Position numbers and translations under genes: made by a program | Part shown: one piece after another, positions 33,313 through 42,026 of the stretch | Numbering within the stretch: the first letter of the stretch is position 1 | Layout: every line of letters begins with the position of its first letter | Notes under the pieces: model-generated | Databases searched by the model: none | What the model saw: the letters and a program-made list of their open reading frames with translations, nothing else | Told to the model about the DNA's origin: nothing | Assembly (NCBI RefSeq): GCF_014529535.1 | Contig: NW_023503493.1 | Span: 18,632,001 to 18,696,000, forward strand | DNA: 64,000 nucleotides | Origin: Bradysia coprophila | Lineage: Eukaryota > Arthropoda > Insecta > Diptera > Sciaridae | Direction of reading: 5' to 3'

Positions 33313-35390
33313 ACGGGGCTAAGTCGCAGCAAACGCTCCGACTGTTCTGATGCCTTGTTTTTGAAGTAATCATCAATGCATGAAGTGCTTGAAGTGTTTT
33401 TTGGTATGAAAGTATGAATTACACTGAAATGGTATTTATTTTCACCGATTTATTTTGTATTTTTGTTGAATTTTTACAGCACAGACCACAATGGTATATT
33501 CCGTTCCCATTTCAACCCATTCGTATAAATAAATACGTTTGAAACGTTGCTATAATAAGGGATTATTTGCGGTCAATATTAAGGGATTCAGTGTTCGCTT
33601 AATAATAGAAAACAGAGTGTGTTTTCAACAACATTTTATTATATTTGTCCAGTCAGTGCAAGCAATCAAGCAATATTCTCTTAAATATGGCCAATATTAT
33701 GTTCACTTTGAACAATAAGACAGTTTCCATTGAATGACCAAATGCGTTCCTGCAAATAAACCGATGCAAATTCAAAAATTATGCTAAACAATCTTCATGG
33801 TCCACTAAATGGAATCTGAATCAATGATATAGAAAGGGTTAATGTTTCATGTGATTAAAATATCGGTCGTATGAAGGCGAATCGAACTGCTACGCTTACT
33901 TTTGTTATGGCTGTTTAAGAAGGGTAATCCGAAACATTAACTATCAATGAGCGGTAACTGCTTTTGTTAAATTCCTGTTTTTGGACCATCCAATGCGGTT
34001 TACACATAGACAATCTCTAATTTGCAGAGATTTCTTATTCAGATCGTGTCTTTTTTGTAAGACAGGCTCAAAGGAGACATCCCTTCTTTTACTATATATT
34101 CTTGTGGTATTATCTCTATTCCAAGGAAATGTGAATAGGACAGCAAGATCATAATCAAATTATGTTACTTGGCTTGGTAAACTTATATTTCGCATCTTAA
34201 TCTTTTACTTCATCTTATCAATATTAACTTATATTTCGTTATCCATCCCTGGGATCCCTGGCCCACATCACCACTTATCTTAACGATAGCAGATGGCAAT
34301 TTTATAAAGACATTTTTTACTTTGCTTTGCTAGATTCCAACACCACATTCTTGCTTACTCTTCAAAAGATGTAGATGAGAGATTTTAAATAATCAACCAA
34401 ATGATCATTTTAACGAAAACAAACAGCAATTTTATATACTACCATGACAGTTTCCTTGAGACGTAATTGATGAGCGGAACAATGCCCACCACCCACCCAC
34501 TTTCATAACAAAGTGCAATATATACATTTCAGTTACCGTAGTTTAATTTATGCAATGCTTTTAAATGTCAAGGATTTCATGGGTTTTAATATAAAAACAT
34601 AGAGTAACTCCACAAACAAAATTCTTTCTGCACATTCAAATGGAATTACGTTGCATTTTCCTTTTTTTCTTCATTTTATGTGATTTTTAATATAGAAAAG
34701 TTAAGTGAATTCTGAGCGTATACTGTACATGGACCATCCTTTGTTTTCTGTATGAAAGTTTATGTTGGTTCGTATTATATGGAACGAAAAAGGAGAATCA
34801 GTATATAAGTGTTGATATGAACATGAACAGAAAGTGAGTTGTACGTGAACTTGTACACATAGAGAACAAAGTAAAGAGCTTTCATTAAACGTCCATGAAA
34901 ACCTTATTTTATTTCATTTTTTCTGTTGTGTATCTATTAATGTCTTATAACATAGCTGGGTAAAATTAAATTATTAATGAAAATGCTATTTACGTTTGAA
35001 CAGCGTGCAGCATATATGGGCCGATGGATGGTGTTAAAAACTTTTTTGTATTTAATTCATAAAGTAAATAATTTAATGGTTTTTATCTTATGTTATGGTT
35101 CTTAAAAGATTAATGGATTATTGTTTCGTAATGCTCTTACGATTTTGTCACTTAAGATAATTAAACGCAAGTTTAGAACACATAGGTTTCTGCACTATTC
35201 ATCATCATTTTTGCTATGAGCAATTTGTTTTACGAAATGTTAGCATTTCAAATAGTTAATTCTGGTGACATGAAAGGTTAATGTGATAATCACTGAAGTC
35301 TTTTTACATCTCAAAATTTATAAGCTGTCCTTCTATGATTTCCCGTATTTTAAGTCTAACACGTTAAAATAAAGGTAGATGCTAGTCGCC
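33313..35390. other. No gene recognised
   Basis: AT-rich sequence with no supported feature, ending at the CCGTACGG repeats. Confidence 0.5.
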
Positions 35391-35391
35391 C

Positions 35392-35510
35392 GTACGGGCG
35401 AATAGCGTCAGTAGTATAAGTAGACTATTCGTCCGTACGTGCGAATAGTTTTAGTATTATAGGCATACTAACCGACCGTACGGAGGAATAGTCTCAGTAT
35501 TATTCAGTAC
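35392..35510. repeat. Tandem CCGTACGGGCGAATAG repeats beside a retrotransposon
   Basis: Three units of about 45 bp, each with a CCGTACGG-type palindrome followed by GAATAG. A fourth unit lies at 37318-37352 on the other side of the retrotransposon, so the element probably inserted into this array. Confidence 0.75.
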
Positions 35511-35731
35511 ATTGATTGACGTTTTACGTGTCGTTGTTGAGCGTTTTTTTTCTCTGCTATTTTTAGTCAAAAACTCGATACTTTTAAACTTAATTGTTAG
35601 TCGTAGTGGTAGTATCACTTAGTATCACGACTCTTGTTGTACATCCGTTGGAGTGTACTGTGTACCCCTACGAATTCACCGATAATCATTGGAATAATCA
35701 TCGTTCGTGACATAACCTACAAATCGTCGTC

Positions 35732-36688
35732 ATGGCATCGTTATGTAAAACCTGTACGGAACCGATTTTGAATACCGAATTCATAAAATGCGATGGATTG
35801 TGCAATCAACATTTCCACATGAAATGTGCCGGTGTAAATAAGTCGACGCTTAACGCAATTGTGGGAAACCCAAATGTACATTGGTATTGTCATACGTGTA
35901 ACAATGACCGAATGGATGTTTCATCTTCAATCAACAATTTGAAACACTCGATGGACCATCTGACTCAGTCATTAGCCTCTAATTTGAGCGACTTCACGAA
36001 CGGATTTAGGATAATATCAGAAAACCTTGTTGCAAATATAACCAGCCGGAGCAATCCGAATGAATCGTCAAACGTGTCAAGTCTATTATCAGTACAAGGG
36101 AGTGGATCGAAAAACAACAAAAAGCGACAACGCGATGAATCTGACGAGAATTCATTGCCACAAAAGAGAATAATTTTGGGATCTAACATGAGAGACAGAT
36201 CCATTGCTGCTGTCGATTCTTCTATGGACAACGTCGTGAGAAATAGCGAACGCCGTAAAAGTGTTGTTGTTTCGAATATTGCACATAACATCACTGCTGA
36301 ATACTTAACGTCATATATAGCAGCGGAGTTAAACGTTGCAATGGAATCGATTCGTGTCACACCTGTCAACAGTAAATCAACGAGAATCAACGCACTGCAA
36401 TATAGAGTATCAGCGCCTGAAAGAAATTTCAATGCTCTTATGTCACCTGAAACATGGCCAAATAGTGTTAGAATCCGTGAATATATGTTCAAGTACCAGA
36501 ATAAGAATGCTACATCGATGAACCATTTTTTAGAGAAACGAACAATGAGCCAACAACGCCAAGATTCTATTGTCAGCACGCAAGCCCCAAACGATCATTC
36601 AACGTCTCCAGCCTCCACGATGTGTATAAACGAGGAAATGTCAGAATCGGAAATGGATCCTGCGAAAGTGTCCGAACTGACCGAATAA
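35732..36688 (+). CDS. Non-LTR retrotransposon ORF1 with PHD finger
   Basis: 318 aa from ATG 35732. Residues about 5-55 form a PHD-type zinc finger in Cys4-His-Cys3 order (CKTC, CDGLC, HFHMKC, WYCHTC), a module that can bind histone tails. The middle is Ser/Asn-rich with a KKRQRDE basic patch. Residues about 178-250 (SVVVSNIAHNITAEYL onward) resemble the RRM-like RNA-binding region of animal LINE ORF1 proteins. ORF1 products bind element RNA and chaperone its integration. The TAA stop overlaps the ATG of ORF2 as TAATG. A long frame on the opposite strand (35965-36579) is a shadow. The family call is inferred from architecture; the exact clade (CR1- or Jockey-like) is not assigned. Confidence 0.8.
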   Translation: MASLCKTCTEPILNTEFIKCDGLCNQHFHMKCAGVNKSTLNAIVGNPNVHWYCHTCNNDRMDVSSSINNLKHSMDHLTQSLASNLSDFTNGFRIISENLVANITSRSNPNESSNVSSLLSVQGSGSKNNKKRQRDESDENSLPQKRIILGSNMRDRSIAAVDSSMDNVVRNSERRKSVVVSNIAHNITAEYLTSYIAAELNVAMESIRVTPVNSKSTRINALQYRVSAPERNFNALMSPETWPNSVRIREYMFKYQNKNATSMNHFLEKRTMSQQRQDSIVSTQAPNDHSTSPASTMCINEEMSESEMDPAKVSELTE

Positions 36689-37185
36689 TGTCCAGCCAAG
36701 ATTTTATTGACGCTACCACTCTCAGTGGTCTAATTGACAACCAGGATAAATTCGTCACTGTTTTATCACCTGTGCTACCCACCGATTCGTTTGACACCTG
36801 TGACGCTAGTCCTGAACCAGGACCTGAGAATTCATCGACAACCGATAACAGATCGCGCATAGTAATCTGTCCACCTATTAACCATCATGTGACTGATACA
36901 CTTCATCAGCCGTCCGAACTTTCGCCGAATGTTGTTTTATCAACGAATGCATCGAAGCACCGTCGTCACACTTCAATTTTGTATCAGAATGTCCGCGGTC
37001 TGCGCACGAAAACAAAGGAATTCAAATTGTCGTCGACCGGATGCGATCATGACGCCCTAGCTTTGACTGAGACTGGCCTACATCCTGGTATTAACGACGA
37101 AGGCGTATGGAAGCTCCGACGGGTCGACTGGGCCAACATACTGCCTCCGGTTTCTGCTTCAGCGGCAACATTGAGTTTAGTTTAA
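36688..37185 (+). pseudogene. Truncated non-LTR retrotransposon ORF2 (endonuclease start only)
   Basis: It starts at ATG 36688, sharing its A with the ORF1 stop. After a Ser/Thr/Pro-rich leader of about 95 residues it enters the apurinic-like endonuclease domain (SILYQNVRGLRTKTKEF, then ALTETGLHPGI). That is motif QN..GL with the catalytic Asn and the ET-L motif with the catalytic Glu. Soon after, the sequence jumps to WKLRRVDWANILPPV and stops. The remainder of the endonuclease, the whole RT domain and the C-terminus are missing, probably by internal deletion. Only 165 aa remain of an expected 900 or more, so the copy cannot move by itself. Confidence 0.8.
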
Positions 37186-37519
37186 CATTTTGCCGCCTTA
37201 TGTATTTTGAGTTGATATGACGCGGCGTTATTGTATGTATTCATTGTCGCCAGCCAGTTAGCATATATTGCCGTTGGTTTAGAATATAAAAATAAAAAAA
37301 ATAAAAATTATAAGAATGCTAATCGACCGTACGGGCGAATAGTCACTACGTAAAATAAACTGGTCCGAAATTGCTCTCCGTTAACACTGTGGTAAATTTG
37401 TTAGTATGAAAAGTGGTGTGTCACGGAACGCGTTACGCAGACGCTTAAAAATAAAATAGAAAACGGGTTCAAATAAATCATTTGTTTATTTGTCGCATTA
37501 TAATACATGGACATTTGCT

Positions 37520-38569
37520 CTATTGACTCAAATTTATATTTTTCAGGCTAGTCTGAACTGAATCTTCACTCTGTGCCCTGTTGATTGTCACGTTAGCTTG
37601 CTCTTTTTCGTTCACCGTCAGTGCAAATATGTCCGGTCGTGAGTAGTGACCGACTGTGTCTAAATCAAACTTCCCCTTGATGACATCGCCTATGTCAATG
37701 GTGGCATACAAAATTTCTTCACTGGTGTAGTTTGGTCCGGCCAAAATTTCACCGAGCGGATTCACAATTACACTGCCTCCACGACAGACAATGTCATTTT
37801 CACAGTCGACCTTTCCGACTAGGTCTGCCGGATAGTCACTCTTTCGAATGAATTGATTGCATGCCAAAACGAAGCAACGCCCTTCAAGTGCAATGTGTTG
37901 CATTGAATGCAGCCATCCGTCCGTGTCGTCAGCATTAGGTGCCAAATAAATTTGAATTCCTGAAAAGAAATTTCGAATTGCTTTTTCATTCATGATACGA
38001 ACTCTAGAACCTAACACGATACCTTTCGAATACATAGTCATTCTGACCAAAGGCATATAATTTTCCCAGCAAATAACGGCACCCACTTTTCCCATCGGCC
38101 AATCAAACACCGGTAAAGTGGATCCATCGCCACGTCCCCAAACTAATCGCTCAGCTGTTGTTGGAACAAGTTTTCGATGTTTTCCCAAAAATTGGCCTTC
38201 GTCATTGAAAAATAACGTCACACAATACAGTGTGGACAGAGCTCGTTCAATGGCACCAACAACCATGAAAATTTTATTCTCTTTCGCAATGTTGGCCAAC
38301 TGTGTCACTATTGGTCCAGGCACATCGACAGAACTTTCAAAATATCTTTTGAATGTGTCGCGTGCTTTGGAGTTTGTAGCGCCTGGCTTGCCAAAATCTA
38401 GGAAATGAGGGTAGCCGGACAGAAAGGCTTCAGGGAATAGAACAAGTTTAGCTCCAGCATCGGCTGCATCTTTAGCTAGTTTAACAACTTTCTCCATTGT
38501 TTTCTCAATGTTGAAAATTGCCGAAGCAGCTTGAACGACAGCTACCTTTGTTACACCTTTTTCACTCAT
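37520..38569 (-). CDS. Nitrilase (carbon-nitrogen hydrolase, branch 1 type), two exons
   Basis: Exon 1 is 38569-38023 and exon 2 is 37959-37520, giving 328 aa. The catalytic Glu is in LFPEAFLSGYP (Glu47), Lys in GKHRKLVPTTAERLVWG (Lys133) and the nucleophile Cys in AVICWENYMPL (Cys167). IQIYLAPNADD and HIALEGRCFVLACNQF are typical of true nitrilases (EC 3.5.5.1) and of the NIT4/beta-cyanoalanine branch. Such enzymes hydrolyse nitriles to acids and ammonia, and in some organisms act in cyanide detoxification; the substrate here is unknown. A frame read straight through gains 21 residues between SKG and IQIYL, which is the 63-nt intron. I start at ATG 38569 (context CAAAATGA) because the frame upstream begins only with GTG. 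Branch 1 nitrilases are patchy in animals, so horizontal acquisition is possible but not shown. Confidence 0.9.
   Translation of the reverse strand: MSEKGVTKVAVVQAASAIFNIEKTMEKVVKLAKDAADAGAKLVLFPEAFLSGYPHFLDFGKPGATNSKARDTFKRYFESSVDVPGPIVTQLANIAKENKIFMVVGAIERALSTLYCVTLFFNDEGQFLGKHRKLVPTTAERLVWGRGDGSTLPVFDWPMGKVGAVICWENYMPLVRMTMYSKGIVLGSRVRIMNEKAIRNFFSGIQIYLAPNADDTDGWLHSMQHIALEGRCFVLACNQFIRKSDYPADLVGKVDCENDIVCRGGSVIVNPLGEILAGPNYTSEEILYATIDIGDVIKGKFDLDTVGHYSRPDIFALTVNEKEQANVTINRAQSEDSVQTSLKNINLSQ
37960..38022 (-). other. 63-nt GT-AG intron in the nitrilase gene, stop-free and in phase
   Basis: On the minus strand the donor is AAAG|GTATCG and the acceptor TTTCTTTTCAG|GA. Removal joins Ser-Lys-Gly directly to Ile-Gln-Ile-Tyr, exactly the continuity of nitrilase family members. 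Confidence 0.9.
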
Positions 38570-38620
38570 TTTGAATGGCACTACAAAAAATTATTTTCAG
38601 CAAAATTTCTTTAACTAACC

Positions 38621-38659
38621 AACTGACCGAAGGTTATCTCAATGACTGCGAGGTATATT
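38621..38659 (-). promoter_or_regulatory. Candidate core promoter of the nitrilase gene
   Basis: On the minus strand a TATA-like GAATATACC (38660-38652) is followed about 30 bp later by the arthropod initiator TCAGTT (38626-38621). This would give a 5' UTR of roughly 55 nt. Inference from motif spacing only. Confidence 0.35.
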
Positions 38660-39372
38660 CATTCGTTCATAACTTTTAAAATGACTCTCAAGATCATTTT
38701 GAGAGGATATAAAGGTTTCAGTTTCACGATTGGAGTGGATCTAATTTATACTTTGAAGCGTTATACATTGACTATCATATTATTTGTGACGATTTTCGTT
38801 TGACATTCAAAACGTAATTTTGACGGATGTAAGGCCGACAAGCACCCCAAGACAAGTTATAATTACCTGATCTTCGGACCTTTCGCTCTGATCATAACAG
38901 TCTACAGATCATCTTCAAGTACGTTTGAGATGTCAAAAATGTCACACGTTAATAACCCAGCAAGCCTTTTGGGCAACAAAGGAAAAGACAAGGACAAGAA
39001 AGTTTAAGAAAACCATCCCAAATAAGGCCTCCTCTTCGCGTTTGATAAGTCACATTAAACTTGTGTACTACACTGCGGCTCCGACTATCGTACGAATATT
39101 ATTCACATCGGCCGAGTGAATTATTTTTTTTTTTCGGTTTTATCAACAGAACACTAACACCCAGCTAGTGAATTGATAAATTGAGCTGAAGAATTGATAA
39201 AGAAGCGGTCTATTTTTGTACAAGCAATCTATCTTATTGAATTAAATTAGATAAATAGTTGAGTAAGCTACCGTTTCGTTACCCGAGCGAAAAAAATTGC
39301 TCAAATATGTATATTAGTTATTGATGAAACAAGAATCGTAGCCTTGGTTAGCAAGACATCTAGTGCGATAAT
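38660..39372. other. No gene recognised
   Basis: Spacer between the nitrilase gene and the BEL/Pao element. A small inverted repeat is present near 38670-38705 (TTTTAAAATGACTCTCAAG and the following ATCATTTTGAGAG). The short frame at 38925-39119 is not supported. Confidence 0.45.
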
Positions 39373-39556
39373 TGTTCAGACCAATCTGAACTTTTGTTTA
39401 TCTTAATAGTTGGCACAGTCAATTAAGTTTCTAAATTATGTAATGTCAAGCATTGTACTGTGCAATTTAGTTCATATTATAACGTTGATCTATAAACAAC
39501 AGTCTTTTGATTCGACATAAAATAATTGAACCTGAGAAACCGATATTCCTTAAACA
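39373..39556 (+). repeat. 5' LTR of the BEL/Pao element
   Basis: 184 bp, beginning TGTTCAGACCAATCTGAA and ending CCTTAAACA (TG...CA). No difference from the 3' LTR was seen by eye. Confidence 0.92.
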
Positions 39557-39558
39557 TT

Positions 39559-39576
39559 TGGGGGCTCAACCGGGAT
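39559..39576 (+). other. Primer-binding site, tRNA-Pro type
   Basis: TGGGGGCTCAACCGGGAT differs at two of 18 positions from the classical proline-tRNA primer site used by many retroelements. It starts two bases after the LTR. The ATG of the internal ORF overlaps its last two bases. Confidence 0.8.
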
Positions 39577-41041
39577 GTCGGTTGCTCAACCGTTTGTTTA
39601 TTTAATTCGCGTTGTAGTTGTGAGAGAAATCGGCTGTTTTTTTATCAAATTATCGGTCGATGAAAGTTTATGTTCCGACAAGTGCGAACAATCGCGTTCT
39701 AAGACAATAGACATTTTTGTGAATCATTCAAATTTGTATGTTTGTGAAAAGAATCAAATGGTTCTAGTTGTTTCATCGAAAAGATACGATTTAAAGAGTC
39801 AAGTGTTCAGCGAGTTGGAAGTTTTACGATTTGTGCCCATTCTCTCAATGTTCATTTGTGAGAAAAACGTGGATGGAAACAAAAGGTCGCTGGTTAACAA
39901 AAGATCCACGTTGTCTCAAATACACGCTTCGAAAATAATCATCGAATTGCAGTTTCATGTAGTGGCTCATGGATTGGCTTCGTGCTCTACTGTCTTTCAG
40001 TGTTCAATAATGACAGAGAAGCTGATTTTCGACTACAAATTGGTGCATTCGAGTATCACTATGCAATTAGTGTATGCCAGTACAGCTTGGTTGACGTCAC
40101 CATTTCTTTGTTTCAAAGTTATCGTGTGCAATAATCGTCTACCAAAGACAATCAATGGAGTAGAGCAGTGGTCATTTTATGGTTTCAATTTTGGTCAACT
40201 GCAATCCGTACAGCGAAAACCGGAATTTACAATTTTGACTTTATGTGTTTCAATAGTCAAACATCATCGAGTATTCCACATTTCAATCGTTTGTTCGATT
40301 AAAGTTTCATTTCGAGCATTGGTTTCGGCGTCTCATAACGGATCAAGCAATCATTCCAGTTCGTCTTTAAGCGTGTCAAAGGCCGAACGAGTCGGAAGTT
40401 GCAAGGCTGACAGATCAGCTGGATTTATTCATCTTGCAGTAATTGTTCCAACTGCCGTTTCTTCGTATTATTGTGGTCAATTGCAGACAGTCAATGGAGT
40501 ATCAATGTGTGAACAATTAGCGGAATGTTTCTCGACTTGTTTATGGAACATGAGTAGTCTTCAACATCGTTCGCTGGAGAATGAAGCGCTCCATGGTATC
40601 CGAAAACGATTATCCAAGAGATTCATCAGTCGTCGGGCAAAACCTGCCATTATGTACAACAAAAATGCTGCGAATTTTGTGGACTGGATAACAGAGCTTT
40701 CTAAGGCACAGCAGAGCGCACTGAGAGAACAAATGGACGAAATAGTCGCTTTATTTACCAACGACGGCGTCGATTGGGAATTCAATCCTACAACAGCAAG
40801 TAATTTCGGAGGAATTTGGGAAGCAGCAGTGCAATCAATGAAGTTTCACCTCAAACAAATTGTTGGGTCGTCACATCTCACGTTTAAGGAGCTGACAATT
40901 CTTTTTTGTCAAATCGAGTGCGCATTTATTTCGAGACCAATGTGCAGCCTGACCGATGAGGATTTGAATTTGAGTTTATTTTTGAGTAAATTTTTCCGTT
41001 TCATTCATTTTATCTTCCGAGCCAATTTCATTTCATTTTGA
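39575..41041 (+). CDS. Single fused ORF of the BEL/Pao derivative, C-terminal integrase fragment
   Basis: 488 aa from ATG 39575 to TGA at 41039-41041. Residues about 350-465 match the C-terminal half of BEL/Pao integrases: RRAKPAIMYNKNAANF, WEFNPTTASNFGGIWEAAV, SMKFHLKQIVGSSHLTFKEL, and LFCQIECAFISRPM. The DDE glutamate (WEAAV, Glu416) is kept, but the Asp normally in YSDN is Lys here, so the catalytic site is broken. Residues 1-345 match nothing I recognise; they include a Ser-rich stretch (about 256-270). A stop-free kilobase in AT-rich DNA argues the frame was coding or selected. The ORF starts in the primer-binding site. It could be a structural or decoy product, or simply passenger sequence that has not yet decayed. 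Confidence 0.7.
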   Translation: MSVAQPFVYLIRVVVVREIGCFFIKLSVDESLCSDKCEQSRSKTIDIFVNHSNLYVCEKNQMVLVVSSKRYDLKSQVFSELEVLRFVPILSMFICEKNVDGNKRSLVNKRSTLSQIHASKIIIELQFHVVAHGLASCSTVFQCSIMTEKLIFDYKLVHSSITMQLVYASTAWLTSPFLCFKVIVCNNRLPKTINGVEQWSFYGFNFGQLQSVQRKPEFTILTLCVSIVKHHRVFHISIVCSIKVSFRALVSASHNGSSNHSSSSLSVSKAERVGSCKADRSAGFIHLAVIVPTAVSSYYCGQLQTVNGVSMCEQLAECFSTCLWNMSSLQHRSLENEALHGIRKRLSKRFISRRAKPAIMYNKNAANFVDWITELSKAQQSALREQMDEIVALFTNDGVDWEFNPTTASNFGGIWEAAVQSMKFHLKQIVGSSHLTFKELTILFCQIECAFISRPMCSLTDEDLNLSLFLSKFFRFIHFIFRANFISF

Positions 41042-41095
41042 ATTTTTTGTGTTAGTTTTATTTGAAGACGATTTATAATGTCTTGGCCGGGAGTA

Positions 41096-41279
41096 TGTTC
41101 AGACCAATCTGAACTTTTGTTTATCTTAATAGTTGGCACAGTCAATTAAGTTTCTAAATTATGTAATGTCAAGCATTGTACTGTGCAATTTAGTTCATAT
41201 TATAACGTTGATCTATAAACAACAGTCTTTTGATTCGACATAAAATAATTGAACCTGAGAAACCGATATTCCTTAAACA
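41096..41279 (+). repeat. 3' LTR of the BEL/Pao element
   Basis: Same length and sequence as 39373-39556, followed by the ATAAT target duplication. Confidence 0.92.
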
Positions 41280-41624
41280 ATAATATACCACCATAGGACT
41301 TGTGTTAGGTATAACGTTTTATGCAATGAAGAAAATCGAATAAATAGAGAAATTCAAGTTCGAAATTGGAAAGAAAACCAATTTTAGTGGTCAACTAATC
41401 TACACTTACATGGGAAGAGAGAAATTTTTGAATTTAAATGGTTAAATGCTTATAAAAAAAAATGGAAGTAAAATTACAGAAGAGTATACAAATCATGAAA
41501 AAAATAGTGAAATTTGAGCTGCCGATCTTGCCATCTGGTAATTTGCATTTTAATGCCCATTCTAATCCCACGGGGAAGTAGTTTCTTTGAAACAAATGTT
41601 CAAAATAAGCCATTAGGAACAAAT

Positions 41625-41690
41625 TATAGCAGTGGTAAGATCGTCGACTGGAGTGTGGGATGTATCAGGACCCCTGGTTCAATTCTCGTC
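41625..41690 (+). repeat. tRNA-derived sequence with Pol III A and B boxes (SINE head candidate)
   Basis: TAGCAGTGGTAAG resembles an A box and GGTTCAATTC at 41676-41685 a B box, about 40 bp apart as in tRNA genes. An A-run follows at 41695. Acceptor stems do not pair, so this is not an intact tRNA; a short tRNA-derived SINE or tRNA pseudogene is likelier. Confidence 0.4.
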
Positions 41691-41943
41691 AGGTAAAAAA
41701 ATATGTTTAATAAAAACATTTTTAATTTCAAATTCACAAAAAACTTCTTCTCATATCAGACGTTTAGATCAAAACACCTAAAAGAATCATATCCGAAAGG
41801 AATTCGTCCTTTTTTTCTGAATAAAAGTAGGAACGGTTCGAGTACTTTTTTATTTCACTACAAAGAACATTTTGATAGGATTAAAATGAGATAATCATTA
41901 CAGCGTATGATAAAAACAAGCGTCAAAAGTCAGGGCCTCATAG

Positions 41944-42026
41944 ATTAAAATTTAATTCCTCTAGGGATTACTGATCTGGCGATAAGTTCAAGTTCAAGTA
42001 ATCCCTAGAGGAATTAAATTTTAATT
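41944..42026. repeat. Near-perfect hairpin, about 29-bp stem
   Basis: ATTTAATTCCTCTAGGGATT and flanks pair without mismatch to the right arm around a 24-nt loop (GATCTGGCGATAAGTTC...). It may be a miniature transposon or a small-RNA hairpin. Confidence 0.75.

Larger units (their letters stand above)
35511..37315 (+). mobile_element. Internally deleted non-LTR retrotransposon
   Basis: It contains a complete ORF1 and the first part of ORF2, then a short 3' UTR and an A-rich tail (37288-37310). The RT domain is missing. The 5' boundary is approximate. Both sides carry the CCGTACGG tandem unit. Confidence 0.75.
39373..41279 (+). mobile_element. Deletion-derived BEL/Pao LTR retrotransposon
   Basis: Two 184-bp LTRs that I read as identical flank 1.54 kb of internal sequence. 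The perfect 5-bp target duplication ATAAT lies at 39368-39372 and 41280-41284. A primer-binding site, one long ORF ending in BEL/Pao integrase sequence and a short purine tract (GGGAGT) before the 3' LTR are present. Gag, protease, RT and RNase H are missing. Confidence 0.92.

Noticed and set aside
35965..36579. 204-codon frame on the minus strand
   Set aside because: Exact shadow of the PHD-finger ORF1; no domain of its own.
38570..38581. Upstream GTG start of the nitrilase
   Set aside because: GTG is not a normal animal start; the next codon set reaches an ATG at 38569 in good context (CAAAATGA).
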